Shown here piece after piece: positions 1 through 10,509 of a stretch of 64,000 nt of DNA. The stretch spans positions 248,001 to 312,000 of the forward strand of contig MU008156.1 in assembly GCA_010909165.1 (NCBI GenBank), given 5' to 3'. The notes beneath the pieces are model-generated. The model was not told the DNA's origin. It saw only the letters and a program-made list of their open reading frames with translations, and did no database searches. Numbering within the stretch: the stretch's first letter is position 1; each line of letters opens with the position of its first letter. The stretch comes from Anthoceros angustus. Taxonomy: Eukaryota > Streptophyta > Anthocerotopsida > Anthocerotales > Anthocerotaceae. The translations under genes were made by a program, and so were the position numbers.

Positions 1-1160
1 ACCAAGCTGCCTTCAAGAACAAAGCACCTCATCGTCCGATGATCTCCTTGAGCTTGTACATCGACCTATGTGGACCCTTATCTCAAGCGTCCATAGGAGG
101 TGGACGTTATTTTCTAACGTTCTGATGACAAGAGCGGTTGTCACCACCTATATCACGAAGAACAAAAGCGAATGTTTCTCCTACTTCAAGGAATACATCA
201 AATTCGAGCGTTGGAAAAACTCAAGACACGAGATCCGATAATGGCGGGAATTTACATCTAATGAATTCCAGTAAAAGATGAAGGCATTGGGCGCCAACTC
301 ACCGTGTATACACTCCACGTGAGAATGGAGTGGCGGGCGCTTGAACCTCACATTGCGGAGATGGTCTCCTCATTGTTACATGATGCTCATTTGCCACTAC
401 CCTCGGTGAGGCTTTGATGACTTCAACTTTTCTCGAGCAGTTACCCACCACTGCAGTTGAAGGCAAAACTCCTTATGAGGTTTTTACAGGCAGGAAGCCC
501 TCTATTCAACACTTGCGGACCTTCGGCTGTCTCGCATATGCCTTCATCCCTAAACAGAAACGCGATAAGCTGTCAGATAAGTCATGCAAGCTGCTTATGC
601 TGGGGTATACAGAGGGGATTAAAGCTTACAAGCTATATGATGTCCCTACCAATAGAGTCATCTATGCTCGGAGTGTTACATTTGATGAAACCAGTACTTG
701 GGCGTCAGTGGGAGCACACACTCATGTTCCCACACCTGAAGATAGTGAGGAAACTTATGAACTCTCTCACTATGACCTGACAGATCATGGCACTCATGCT
801 TATACTCTCCCTGTTGAGGAACATGTTCCTGCAGGAGGGGACAATCAGGCGGAGAAGAAGAACAACTTGACATTCAACGAAATGCCAGCGGATCTACAGG
901 ATCACATTCCTCAACCGGTATAGCGATCGATGATGCAACGGTGATCGATCGGGATGCTCTTGACGAGGAATTAGAGGAAGTTAATGATGTACTTCTGCGA
1001 ACTGAGCGAGCCTACTCGACATTACCCTACACGTGAACGTCGACCTCCTGACTACTATCATGCACGACTTGAGATTACCTCTTCTCATGTGAAGGCTTAT
1101 GCGCCACATTAGATCCCATAGAGCCACGGTCTTATGAGGAAGCTCTCGCAGCGAACATGG
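1..1160 (+). pseudogene. Copia integrase fragment, upstream copy
   Basis: This is the C-terminal half of a copia integrase plus the linker into reverse transcriptase. The longest open piece is 414-923, containing TTAVEGKTPYEVFTGRKPS and the common copia phrase RTFGCLAYAFIP. It aligns base for base with 2289-3430, and most differences are 1-5 base indels. The match stops near 1160, where the sequence switches to gag. It is the left copy of a tandem arrangement and is not a functional gene. Confidence 0.85.
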
Positions 1161-1164
1161 TCGG

Positions 1165-1555
1165 TCTGATGACTTTAAGAAATTTCGAACTTGAGAATGA
1201 AGGATGGGGACTCGGTGGAGAAGCACGTGAGTACCTTTAGGACCCTAGCCTCCCGGCGGTGCCTCTAAAGTTGCCATCAAGGATGATGAGATGGTGATGA
1301 GGCTCCTTCTTTCGCTTCGAGTCTTGGTCACACTTGACCTCCCACCTGTTGCTCGACACAAGCTACTGTTAGCTAAGAAGCAAGGCATAGAGATGCGAGA
1401 TGTCATTCTCACAACTTGTGAGTTCCATCGCAAGAAGAGGCAAGCGGAACTAATCACAAGAAAGCGGAAACAATCAAATCAAGGCGAGGAGGCAAGAAAT
1501 CCTTCTCCAAAGGAGGTGGTGGAAATCCTTCCAAGGGAGGTAGCTCAGTGATCCT
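1165..1555 (+). pseudogene. Copia gag remnant
   Basis: Broken frames resemble the gag of copia elements: a KDGDSVEKHVSTFR-like stretch near 1195-1235, a LLLSLP-type helix near 1300, SWSHLTS near 1320, then a Lys/Gln-rich linker that ends at 1551. Gag normally forms the particle and packages element RNA. A zinc knuckle is only faintly suggested after 1600 (a CRKSK-like residue run). At least three frame changes are needed. Confidence 0.6.
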
Positions 1556-1559
1556 CATC

Positions 1560-2290
1560 CGGGAAGAAGACTAAAAAGCCAGCACTGGCTGGTGCAAGCT
1601 GGACATTGGGAAAAGAGTGTCGCAAAAGCAAGCTGGAATTCCTCAAGGAGGGCACCAGCCAATGTTGTGGTAAAGAAGGCTAATACCCCATCAGCTCTTC
1701 TGATTGGGACTAGGGAGTTTGCTAGTCCATTCTTTCCTTCCAAAGCTAATCTGAAACCAATAGATGAATGGTATTTAGATACGGTGCTCACACACATACG
1801 CTTTGATAGAAATGCTTTCAAAACATATAGGTCTTTTCCGGATCGGTATGTTACCTTGGGGACAGTCTCTAGTCTCACATGGTCGTGGCAGTTGAGTTGC
1901 TAGTTCCTCAGGATCACACTCATGTTGTTAGAAGTCTACTATGTGCGAAATGACTAGAAACCTTATTTCGATTGAATCAGATAACAACGATCCGTTGTTT
2001 TCACTAGGACATTGTAGAATCATAGATGCTATTGACCCTAGAAAGGTCCTTGCACATGGGTCTTGGACCACGATCATTCGTCTCCATTTGCACGATGGAA
2101 TAGCGAGTCCCACGACACAAGACGTCTCCTTGCATCCGCACAACAAACAAAGTCTAAGTTGTGGCATGCACGCTTGGGTCACCCTCACATGGCAAAGCTG
2201 CAAAAATTGGGTGAGTGACTGTATCAAGATGGACCTATTGGCCCTTTGGCCATACCTTTATGTGAGGCTTGTGTGTTGTCGAAGAAACAC
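1560..2290 (+). pseudogene. Copia protease and GAG-pre-integrase remnant
   Basis: A frame near 1765-1830 reads EWYLDTVLTHIRF, where copia aspartic proteases normally have W-x-L-D-(S/T)-G-A-(S/T). The catalytic Gly-Ala is lost here, so the protease could not work as written. From 2155 to 2215 the phrase HARLGHPHMAKLQKLG is the GAG-pre-integrase signature (the His of the integrase zinc-binding HHCC module). It leads directly into the second integrase copy. Confidence 0.7.
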
Positions 2291-3430
2291 CAAGCCTTCA
2301 AGAACAAAGCACCTCATCGTCTGATGATCTCCTTGAGCTTGTACATCGACCTATGTGGACCCTTATCTCAAGCGTCCATAGGAGGTGGACGTTATTTTCT
2401 AACGTTCTGATGACAAGAGTTGTCACCACCTATATCCGAAGAACAAAAGCGAATGTTTCTCCTACTTCAAGGAATACATCAAATTCGAGCGTTGGACAGA
2501 AAACGACTCAAGACCCGAGATCCGATAATGGCGGGAATTTACATCTAATGAATTCCAGTTACAGAAAGATGAAGGCATTGGACGCCAACTCACCGTCGTA
2601 TACACTCCACAGCAGAATGGAGTGGCAGAGCGCTTGAACCTCACATTGCAGGAGATGGTCTCCTCATTGTTACATGATGCTCATTTGCCACTACCCTACT
2701 GGGCTGAGGCTTTGATGACTTCAACTTTTCTACTGAACAGGTTACCCACCACTGCAGTTGAAGGCAAAACTCCTTATGAGGCTTTTACAGGCAGGAAGCC
2801 CTCTATTCAACACTTGAGGACCTTCGGCTGTCTCGCATATGCCTTCATCCCTAAGCGAAGCGATAAGTCGGATAAGTCATGCAAGCTGCTTATCTTTGGG
2901 GTATCTGAGAGGGATTAAAGCTTACAAGCTATATGATGTCCCTACCAATAGAGTCATCTATGCTCGAGTGTTACATTTGATGAAAGTACTTGGGCGTCGG
3001 TGGGAGCACACACTCATGTTCCCACACGAAGATAGTGAGGAAACTTTGAACTCTCTCACTGACGGATCATGGCACTCTCATACTCCTGTTGAGGAACATG
3101 CTCCTGCAGGAGGGGCAATCAGCGATGTTAGGCGAAGAACCGAACTTGACATTCAACTGCAATGCCGCCGGATCTACGGATCACATTCCTCAACCGGTAT
3201 AGCGATCGATGATGCAACGGTGATCTTGATCGAGGATGCTCGAGGAATTAGAGGAAGTTAATGATGTACTTCTGCGAACTGAGCGAGCCTACTCGTTACC
3301 CTACACGTGACGTCGACCTCCGACTACTACTATCATGCACCGGACTTGATTACCTCTTCTCATGTGAAGGCTTATGCGCCACATTAGATCCCATAGAGCC
3401 ACGTCTTATGAGGAAGCTCTCGGAGCGATC
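2289..3430 (+). pseudogene. Copia integrase, second copy
   Basis: The rve-type integrase core and C-terminal region. The best open piece is 2622-2918, starting MAERLNLTLQEMVSSLLHD and continuing through PYWAEALMTSTFL and the RTFGCLAYAFIP motif. This is the better preserved copy of the sequence at 1-1160; it retains a PQQNGVAE-like motif near 2605-2635 that is damaged in the first copy. Frameshifts at about 2870 and further on separate it from reverse transcriptase. Confidence 0.85.
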
Positions 3431-4100
3431 ACAAGGAATGGAGAAAGGCAATCCGGTCGAATATGATTCTCTTATCGAGAATGGAACTTGGGAACTAGCA
3501 AAGTTGCCCAAGAAACTGTGTCATGTAAATGGGTCTTTAAATTGAAGGTCAAGGCGGATGGATCGTTTGATAGATACAAGGATGGATTGTTGCTAGAGGT
3601 TTCACACAAATTCCGAGTTTAGATTACCTCGAAACCTTTGCTCCTGTCGTCAAGCTTGCTACTTTTCGGACCATGTGTGCGATTGCTGCTGACAAGGACT
3701 ACGAGCTCAGGATGTTCGATGCGAAGACGGCTTTCTTGCATGGAATCCTTGATACGAGATCTACATGCAACACACAGTTATGAGGTTAACGGCAAGGAGG
3801 ATTATGCTTGCAAACTAATTAAGTGCCTCTATGGACTTAAGCGATCAATGAAATGGAATCTTTGCCTTTGGACAAGGAGTTGCGAGCTCTAGGTTTTACA
3901 AAAGTAAGGTGACTTATACGTATACATCAAGAATGATGTAATCTGTTACTGTTTATGTCGATGACCTCATCCTTGCAAGCAACACTGGACTTTATCTCTT
4001 CGATCACGAATCTGGCACAAAAATTCAAGATGTCGGACCTTGGACCTTTGCAAAGTTGCTTAGGAATACACATTCGGTATAGCAGAGAAAAAGGATCCTT
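3430..4100 (+). pseudogene. Copia reverse transcriptase remnant
   Basis: Frames spell copia RVT_2 motifs: a PVEYDSLIENGTWELAKLP start (3455-3510), then FAPVVKLATFRTM and ELRMFDAKTAFLHG (about 3635-3745), then the catalytic box YVDDLILASN at about 3953-3982. The YVDD aspartates are present, but several frame changes and a stop after VSHKFRV interrupt it. Reverse transcriptase copies element RNA to DNA in the cytoplasmic particle. This copy is dead. Confidence 0.85.
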
Positions 4101-4103
4101 ACC

Positions 4104-4913
4104 ATGACTCAGCCCCGATATCTCTTGGAAAGTGCAGAGCAGTTAGGACTCAAAGATGCCAAACCTGCTGCAACACCTCTTCCAAGTGGTCTTAAGTTGA
4201 GCAAAGATATGTCGCCAGTTACACAGTCCGAGAAGGACGATATGAGAAATGTGCCATACAGGCAAGGTGTGGGCAAACTCATATATGCTGCCAACACAAC
4301 ACGACCAGAGGTAGCGTACTCGACAAGTGCTCTGTCCTAGTATCTCGAAAACCCTGGGCAGACACATTGGACTTGTGTTAAGAGAGTTTTCGATATCTGA
4401 AAGGCACACCAAACAGGGGTATTGTGTATACTCACAAAGATGGTGTGGCAGACCTCGGCGTACACCGATTCGATTATGGTGACATAGATACGAGGCCGGG
4501 AGTTATGTGGTGAGCTATCTTTGGAGGACCTATTTGTTGGTCAAGCAAAAAGCAACCAACGATTGCACTCTCAAGCACTGAGGCGAGAGTACTTACACTT
4601 GAAGGAGGTTATTTGGCTAAAGCTGCTTTGAGCTTGGCATTGAGTTGCTTGCTTGCACAAAAATTAACCGACAACCAAGGGTCAATTGCTAGCTGAAAAT
4701 CCCGTTTTCCACTCCAGGACAAAGCATGTGGCAGTGGAATACCACTGGATTAGAGAGCTACTAGCTGCAAGCATAATATCTCTGGAATACATAGCAACTC
4801 AAGAAAACCCAGCCGACATTTTCACAAAGGCTCTAGGCAGGGATCTACATGAGAAGCATGTAAAGTTTTTAGGCCTAGGTGACTCCTCAGAGTCCCTAGG
4901 TAGTAGTGCATAA
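4104..4913 (+). pseudogene. Copia RNase H domain and pol terminus
   Basis: 4104-4340 is open (MTQPRYLLESAEQLGLKDAK) and matches the RT-RNase H connection. Broken pieces follow with an IALSSTEA-type RNase H motif near 4560-4580. A final open piece at 4686-4913 has HVAVEYHWIRELLA and NPADIFTKALGR, the standard end of copia polyproteins. The stop codon is at 4911-4913. Only 24 bp separate it from the stop of an oppositely oriented ORF. Confidence 0.88.
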
Positions 4914-4936
4914 AGTCAAGTCATTCTGGCAGCATT

Positions 4937-7058
4937 CTAGCTACGGCCACTGAAAGAAGAGCATTCGTCGTCGGTGTAGTCGTTGAAGTTTGTCTCATCA
5001 CGAGACTTCAAAGAATAGGAATCCCCATCGGACTCCGATTCTCCAGAATGCGAGCTGTGACTCTCCTCCTCATCTTCAGAAGGATCAGGGCTGCTATAGG
5101 AGCAGTGGTTTTTCCTCCACTCTCTCCTTGCCTGGCCTGAAATCCTGTCTTCAGATTGGAGGCTCGATTCTTCTTCCAGGCGTATGTTGGATCCTGCCAC
5201 AGACAGTGGGAGCTTAGTGTAGCATCTCACATGCACAATAATTAAAGATTGTAACGAGTATTGAAGCTGGGATCTTACTATAAGTGCTGACCACATGAAA
5301 TGGGTAAGCTCAGCAGTTTTCGACCTTGACACGTCTCATCACGGCTTTGGTACTGCCCACATAAACCCACCACGGAGGGCTGCGGATGCTTGATGGAGCC
5401 ATAAGAGACGATGAGTCTCCTTGAATAGTCTGCAGCTTAGGAAAGCTAGGCTCTTCAGGTTAGTCTCATTCTCGAAAAGCCGAAATCGGGATTAACATGG
5501 GCCTTTACTCTTGTCGCTTTGGTCCGGATGAGGCGGCGCTGCGTCACAGGTGCCCGCCCATGGGCTCACTTGCTGGCGTGGCGGCTCGCCTTGCTAGGAC
5601 CTCCTTGGTCGTGCCTCGCGGCCTTCCACGAGGGCGATTACCTTCTGGTACCCTTGCAGCTGGAGTGCTCACATCGTGAGGAACCTGAGCAGCTGTTCTA
5701 GTTGTGGTAAACCTGCCCATGCGGTCTCTAGGCTGATTTCTACGCTTGGGCGCTGGAGTCTCCGATGCAGGAGGCGAAGACATGATGCTCCTGCTTCTCG
5801 CACTCCTTAGCCACAGGATAATGAGAACTACACTCAAGCACAGGGCGTATGCTATTGTTGAGTAAGCAGCGCACCTTGGTGCAGACCACTTCACACTGGG
5901 TGTCTCCATGCTTTTATTCGCCAAGGAGCTGGGGCGTAAGCTCAGTCTATGGTACTCCGCGTGCAGCAACTAGGGCGTAACGAATCTGCCGCCAGACAAA
6001 CAGACCGTCAAGGGACAACACAAGGAACCCACGCGAAAGAGAAGACTGTACAAGTCATGATCAACAAGTGGGAGTGAAGGAATAATTATTGTTTATGTGT
6101 TGACTCATGCTAGGGTTAGGTTACCTTAGTTTAGTTAACTTATCTGATGTGTAAACTAGGTCTAGTCACCTAGTACCCTTTCGGTAGGGTTGTGACTCTT
6201 ACGAGTAGACGTAACACTTGGTATCTTAATTAGGTTGTTTTAAGCATAAGCAAGTTACTCTTTGATTTGATCTTTCAATTCAATCAACAATGTAATTGTG
6301 TTTATTAATTCAATTCACATAAAATCTTCACTTACCAGTGGCTTCGTCGACATCTGTTGCGGGGACCTCAAAGTACTCTTTCCTGTCAGCCTTGGGTTTG
6401 CATGGCCGCAATGCTCCATCAGCCTCGACGCTGACAAAACAACCACCTTCAGTTACACCCTCAGCTCGAACATGCTTAGTGCCAATTGAATTGGAGATCT
6501 GGGCCTCTGAGCCATGTTTCAGCATGGGGTCTTCAAAAGATGCCGGGTCCAGGTCTTGATAAGTGCCATGGAGTCCATGCTCAGGGCCAAGCTCAGAGAC
6601 ATGAATGCGGTCTAACACAATCTGCGTCTCAAGGTTAGGAGCATGGGCAGGACCAGAAGCAAAATCATCTACAAGCAGTACCCCTTCACCATCATGAGCA
6701 AGCAAGCGCGGCTAACTATCGGCCACAAAAGATGGAGTCGGATTGTTGGGCACAACAATGTCACATTCTGCGACCATCCCAACACCAGATGTTGCAGCCG
6801 TCTTCGCCCTCCTGGTCTCCTCGCACTGTTTTGCAAGCCATTGGCTCAAACGCCCTCGCTCCTCAGTTTCTGGCGCCTGAACTGCTGGTTTTGAATAATT
6901 ATCATCAGCATGCACATACCTTGACCACTCCCCACTGTGGCATCGATGGCGTCCTCCCCATACAAAATGCTGCAGGTAGCTAGTTTTCTAGTCTCCTTGT
7001 TCGGCTCTGCGTGAAATGAGAGGGTTCTCGAAGCCATGGCCTGCTTATTCCTCGGCAT
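4937..7058 (-). CDS. Putative multi-exon gene of unknown product
   Basis: I do not recognise this protein. Four minus-strand pieces look like exons. (1) 7058-6920 starts at an ATG and ends CAAG|GTATGTG. (2) 6881-6338 joins in phase, has one in-frame TAG at 6712-6714 and ends GCCACTG|GTAAGTGAAG, an excellent donor. (3) About 5460-5315 contains APSSIRSPPWWVYVGSTK. (4) 5193-4937 follows a TGTGGCAG acceptor and encodes a very acidic, Ser-rich tail (PDPSEDEEESHSSHSGESES) to its stop. The apparent intron between pieces 1 and 2 is only about 38 nt, which is too short for normal plant splicing. The interval also holds a possible LTR and another minus ORF. It could be a real host gene, or host exons trapped beside or inside the copia element. 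Confidence 0.35.
5544..5969 (-). CDS. ORF with AT-hook-like motif, unknown
   Basis: A 141-codon open frame. An N-terminal hydrophobic stretch (YALCLSVVLIILWL, about residues 41-54) is followed by a basic, Pro/Arg-rich tail containing NRPRGRPRGTTKE, which resembles an AT-hook core (RGRP). It lies inside what would be an intron of the putative gene at 4937-7058, or inside the 3' part of the copia element. No family recognised. It may be chance coding, although the composition is protein-like. Confidence 0.25.
   Translation of the reverse strand: MLHAEYHRLSLRPSSLANKSMETPSVKWSAPRCAAYSTIAYALCLSVVLIILWLRSARSRSIMSSPPASETPAPKRRNQPRDRMGRFTTTRTAAQVPHDVSTPAARVPEGNRPRGRPRGTTKEVLARRAATPASEPMGGHL
6075..6319 (+). 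repeat. Possible copia LTR preceded by purine tract
   Basis: The sequence CAAGTGGGAG at 6065-6074 resembles the polypurine tract that precedes copia 3' LTRs. The following 245 bp start with TG and can end with CA at 6318-6319, are AT-rich, and stop next to a minus-strand splice donor at 6337. No second copy is in the window, so LTR identity is inferred from layout only. Confidence 0.35.
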
Positions 7059-7989
7059 CTGGTAGCATAGGTACCGATGATTGTGGTCAGGGTATGCATC
7101 GATACTCCTACAAACTCAAAGTGGCCAAATTGCAATCAACATGGAACATTGATTTAGGGTTTCAGTTTGAGGTAATTACCTCAAACTCCATACCTTAACA
7201 GGGGAATGGCTCCTCTTTAACCTTAGCGTGCATTAAAAAGCTTGCTGCTGGTCCTTATGGCATGTGCTTTGAGCCAACAGAGTCTAATGAATCGGGAAGA
7301 TCCGATTTCGAGCACTTGAAGACAGAAGCCGGAGTCTCGAGATAGAAGCCAGAGAAGCTCACGACGAGGGTACTGGCTGCTCCCACACCTCTTCATGCAT
7401 AATAAGAATGATGCGTTCGGAGCTCAGGCAACTATGCAAACAGGATCTGCCAGCCAGATTTCACGCCATATGTGCCATCTTTTTCCCCGCCAGCTACAGC
7501 TTCCTCATCGCGGAAACTAGCTTCATAACTCATCTCACTTGCAACCACATTCGCAATTAACGAGCCGTGTAAAGCCTGTTTTTGGTCAAACACTTGGATG
7601 CTTGAGTTTTGTTGAAGACAAGAGCTGATGACTTTCGCACAGCGCGAAGCGGAAATAGGAAAACATGGCTTGAGGAAATCCAGCCAGGCTGTGTGTGAAT
7701 TGCTCACGGTAGTGCTTCATCCCCTTGCTTCGTAGAAGATCTCACATTCATGTGCTTAGGGTTTGACATGTTAGAGCTGGAAGTCCTGATTGAATTTTGC
7801 GTGGCAGCTGCTGGATGTGCGTGCAACCGATTTGGTTCAGAAAGTACCATGGGATGATGTGAAGAAACTTATAGAGCAAGAATCCAAGCATGCTGCAACA
7901 GATAGCTAGGATAGTAGGTATTTAGAAGACGTGCAGATGCTTGCATCCAGACTTGTGGGATGATTTAGCCTAGTGCTGTTGGATGATTC
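7059..7989 (-). other. Unassigned stretch with one protein-like ORF
   Basis: The only notable open frame is 7707-7432 on the minus strand (91 codons, including WLDFLKPCFPIS and SYEASFRDEEAVAGGE). It could be a further exon of the putative gene at 4937-7058, but I see no convincing splice site joining them. No repeats or RNA genes were seen here. Confidence 0.2.
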
Positions 7990-8660
7990 AGCCCAGTCTT
8001 GTTGGATTTTTACTTGACCAACAAATAGACCCTCCTGCTATACTGACTTCGTGGTGTCTACGTCACATGCATAATCCGAGTCTGCGAAGACTTCAAGGTT
8101 AAGTGCTTGTCCTTTCTGGTGGCAATACTTGACACCTTGATGTGGTGTGCCATTGAGATATATGAAAACTCGTTTAACACATATCCAGTGTTCTTGTCGT
8201 GGGTTGTCCAGATACTACAAGAGGACACTTGTAGCGTTTGCAACTTTTGGACGAGTAGTGTTGGCCACATAAATTAGGGTCACCTCAGCATAAAGTGTAC
8301 CCTAGCATGAGTAGCTTTCTAGCCTTGTCTGAAAATTTCTTGCGCTTTTCCTTAGGGATAAAAGCATAGGCAAGTAGCCAAAAGTCCAAAGATGAAGTAT
8401 TGAGGGCATGTGGCCAGTGAAAGCTTCATAGGGTGTCATGCCCACAATAGAGGTGGTGGGTAACCTATTTTTGAGATAGGTTGAGGTCATAAGGGCTTCA
8501 GCCCAATAAGGCAAAGGAAGCTGAGCCTAATGAAGCAAGGAAGATGTCATCTCCTCCAGAGTCAAATTCAAATGCTCAGCCACTCCGTTCTGCTGCGGAG
8601 TATAAACAACCATAAGTTGTCTCCCAATCCCTTCTTTTGTACAATAGGCTTTGAACTTCT
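7990..8660 (-). pseudogene. Internally deleted copia pol fragment
   Basis: Minus strand, from 8660 down: an integrase piece with VVYTPQQNGVAEHLNLTLE split over frames, then 8514-8302 open with PYWAEALMTSTYLKNRLPTT and TPYEAFTGHMPS. After a LMLGYT-like run the element jumps to RNase H residues (DSDYACDVDTTKSV and ISWSSK-type words, about 8080-7990). Reverse transcriptase is missing, so this is a deletion derivative. It is related to, but clearly diverged from, the element at 1-4913. Confidence 0.75.
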
Positions 8661-10509
8661 TCGAAGTGAATTTCTTTGGATGCATCTGGGACGCGTCTTG
8701 CTTGTTGTCCCAATGGAGGTCATCATATTGCCACCCATGAGGCCATTCGTATTGTTATATTTGCGATGGCTTGTGAAAGTATTTATATGGCTTGGAGGGA
8801 GCGTTGGTATGCTTTACGTGCAAGTTAGACGGTCAAGGCCGACTTGTACCTCATCCAAGGTGACCAAGTCTTGGTGGCAAAATTGGTGATTATTAACCCT
8901 ACGTAACGGGAATCCACCTGTGAATAGGTTATCCTAATTTGTCCAGGTTGGGCGGCAATTGGAGCGGCGGCTTCCAACGTTACTAAGTATAAGGATCAAG
9001 AAGCGTGTGGAGAAAAAAGAGGGTATTCCCCCAATTCAGCAGAGGTGTGTGATGTATGCATTTTGTCTTTGTTATGTGGACATGGGCCTAGTTGATATGT
9101 AAGGGCCATTCTTGTTTTGTCTTCAGCTTTGTTTCTTACTCCAAAGAGTTGATGCGTGATGCAGACTCATCTTTGCCCGTAGGCAAGTGAATGACGAGAA
9201 AGATGCTTAAGACTACAATATTGAAGGAGGTTGTGTCCTCCACCTTGTGCTTGCATTGCGGGGAGGCAAATAAGATATGGAAAATTGCCAAGGTATATCA
9301 AGGTGCCTCACTACGTTGAGCTTTCATGCACTATTAACCCGTTTGGGTTTCACATGTGTCGCACGCTAACCTAGAGATAAAGGCATCACCGTGCCAAAAA
9401 GCCTACAATTCATTATTTGCTGCTTGCCAAGAGCTTTGCCTCCAAAGAAAAAAGATTGTGTGCATTGCCGATCCTGGAGAAAACGATTAGTACCGGTGGA
9501 GTCGCTATTGGCATCGTTGCCCAGCCGTTCATCATCTGGATCTCACTACGAATATCAGTGAATAAGACGACACAGAATCCGTCCGAAATAGATAAACATT
9601 TTCAAGTGTGTGAATGGTTCGTAGAATTGCCTTTGCACAATTGCAGCAATACTCTACTAGACAGAAATCTTATCTGGTGCAAATAACTAAAGATAGGTGG
9701 CCAGATCGACATCTAGCCCCATTCTAGTGCCGCTTTCGGGTGTACAAACTCCCTCTACAATTCTCTCAAAACTCAAAAGAGAGAGAGGAGAAGACCCCAG
9801 CACCTGCACACACAGCAACAACTACTCCAAAAAGATATCGACCACATGAAATTCGACGACGAACCAAAGCTCATCGATGAGTGAGCTGAAGAGCCGGCCC
9901 ATTCCTTCTCCTGTCCAAGCAGATTACGCCCTGGATCATCTGCAGCTTCAGCTCGAGGATCACCTTCACCTGTCAGTGCACATGACATGTCAACTTCCCA
10001 ACTCTGCCGCTAATATGCAGAGGGGTACCTGCAACCTGCAGGTACACAACTCAACGACAAATGTAAGACTGCCTCAAGGGGACTCGGTTCTTTCCGGTAC
10101 ACGAACTACAACTACCCATGATTTAAGTACTGTTCCTTGTTCCAGAAGCAGAGCAGCACGATGCTCCCACTTACAGCTCGCAATGCAATGCATGCCCAAT
10201 TCAATAGCAGCCTAGACTGTCCACCTGCTGCATGTTGGAAAGTAGTGCATATCATCTATAATACCTGAGACCTGCGCACATGCTCAGGCTTGAAGTCAGT
10301 AACGCAGGCAAAAGACTCCGCGATACATGAGGCATATGACCTGTGTGACACTGCTGTCCGTACTGGCCTTTTCCGAGCACAAGGAAACACTCCAGAGCTG
10401 GTTGCATCGGCAGATTACGGTGTGTTTGGACTACCTGTCTCCCTGGAAGCTAATTAGCCCTAGATATCTATGGGTGACAGGAGTGAGATACAAACCACAT
10501 TGTTCGAGA
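8661..10509. other. Intergenic, no supported gene
   Basis: Open frames here are short (at most 119 codons) and not protein-like. I see no RNA gene or clear repeat. The right end borders the 3' side of U2AF35 and should hold its 3' UTR (below 10510). Confidence 0.5.

Larger units (their letters stand above)
1..4913 (+). mobile_element. Degenerate Ty1-copia retrotransposon, rearranged
   Basis: Copia pol motifs can be read across the interval in shifting frames. The order is an integrase C-terminal piece (1-1160), a gag remnant (about 1165-1555), protease and GAG-pre-integrase (1560-2290), a second integrase (2289-3430), reverse transcriptase (3430-4100) and RNase H (4104-4913). In the copia family gag-PR-IN-RT-RH is one polyprotein, so an integrase piece before gag means a duplicated or concatenated element. 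Many small indels and stops break every domain, so it cannot be active as written. The 5' LTR is outside the window. No 3' LTR follows pol directly; a possible one lies at 6075-6319. Confidence 0.9.

Noticed and set aside
6882-6919. Normal plant intron of 38 nt
   Set aside because: Phase fits, but the length is below what plant spliceosomes normally use, so it was kept only as weak support for the putative gene.
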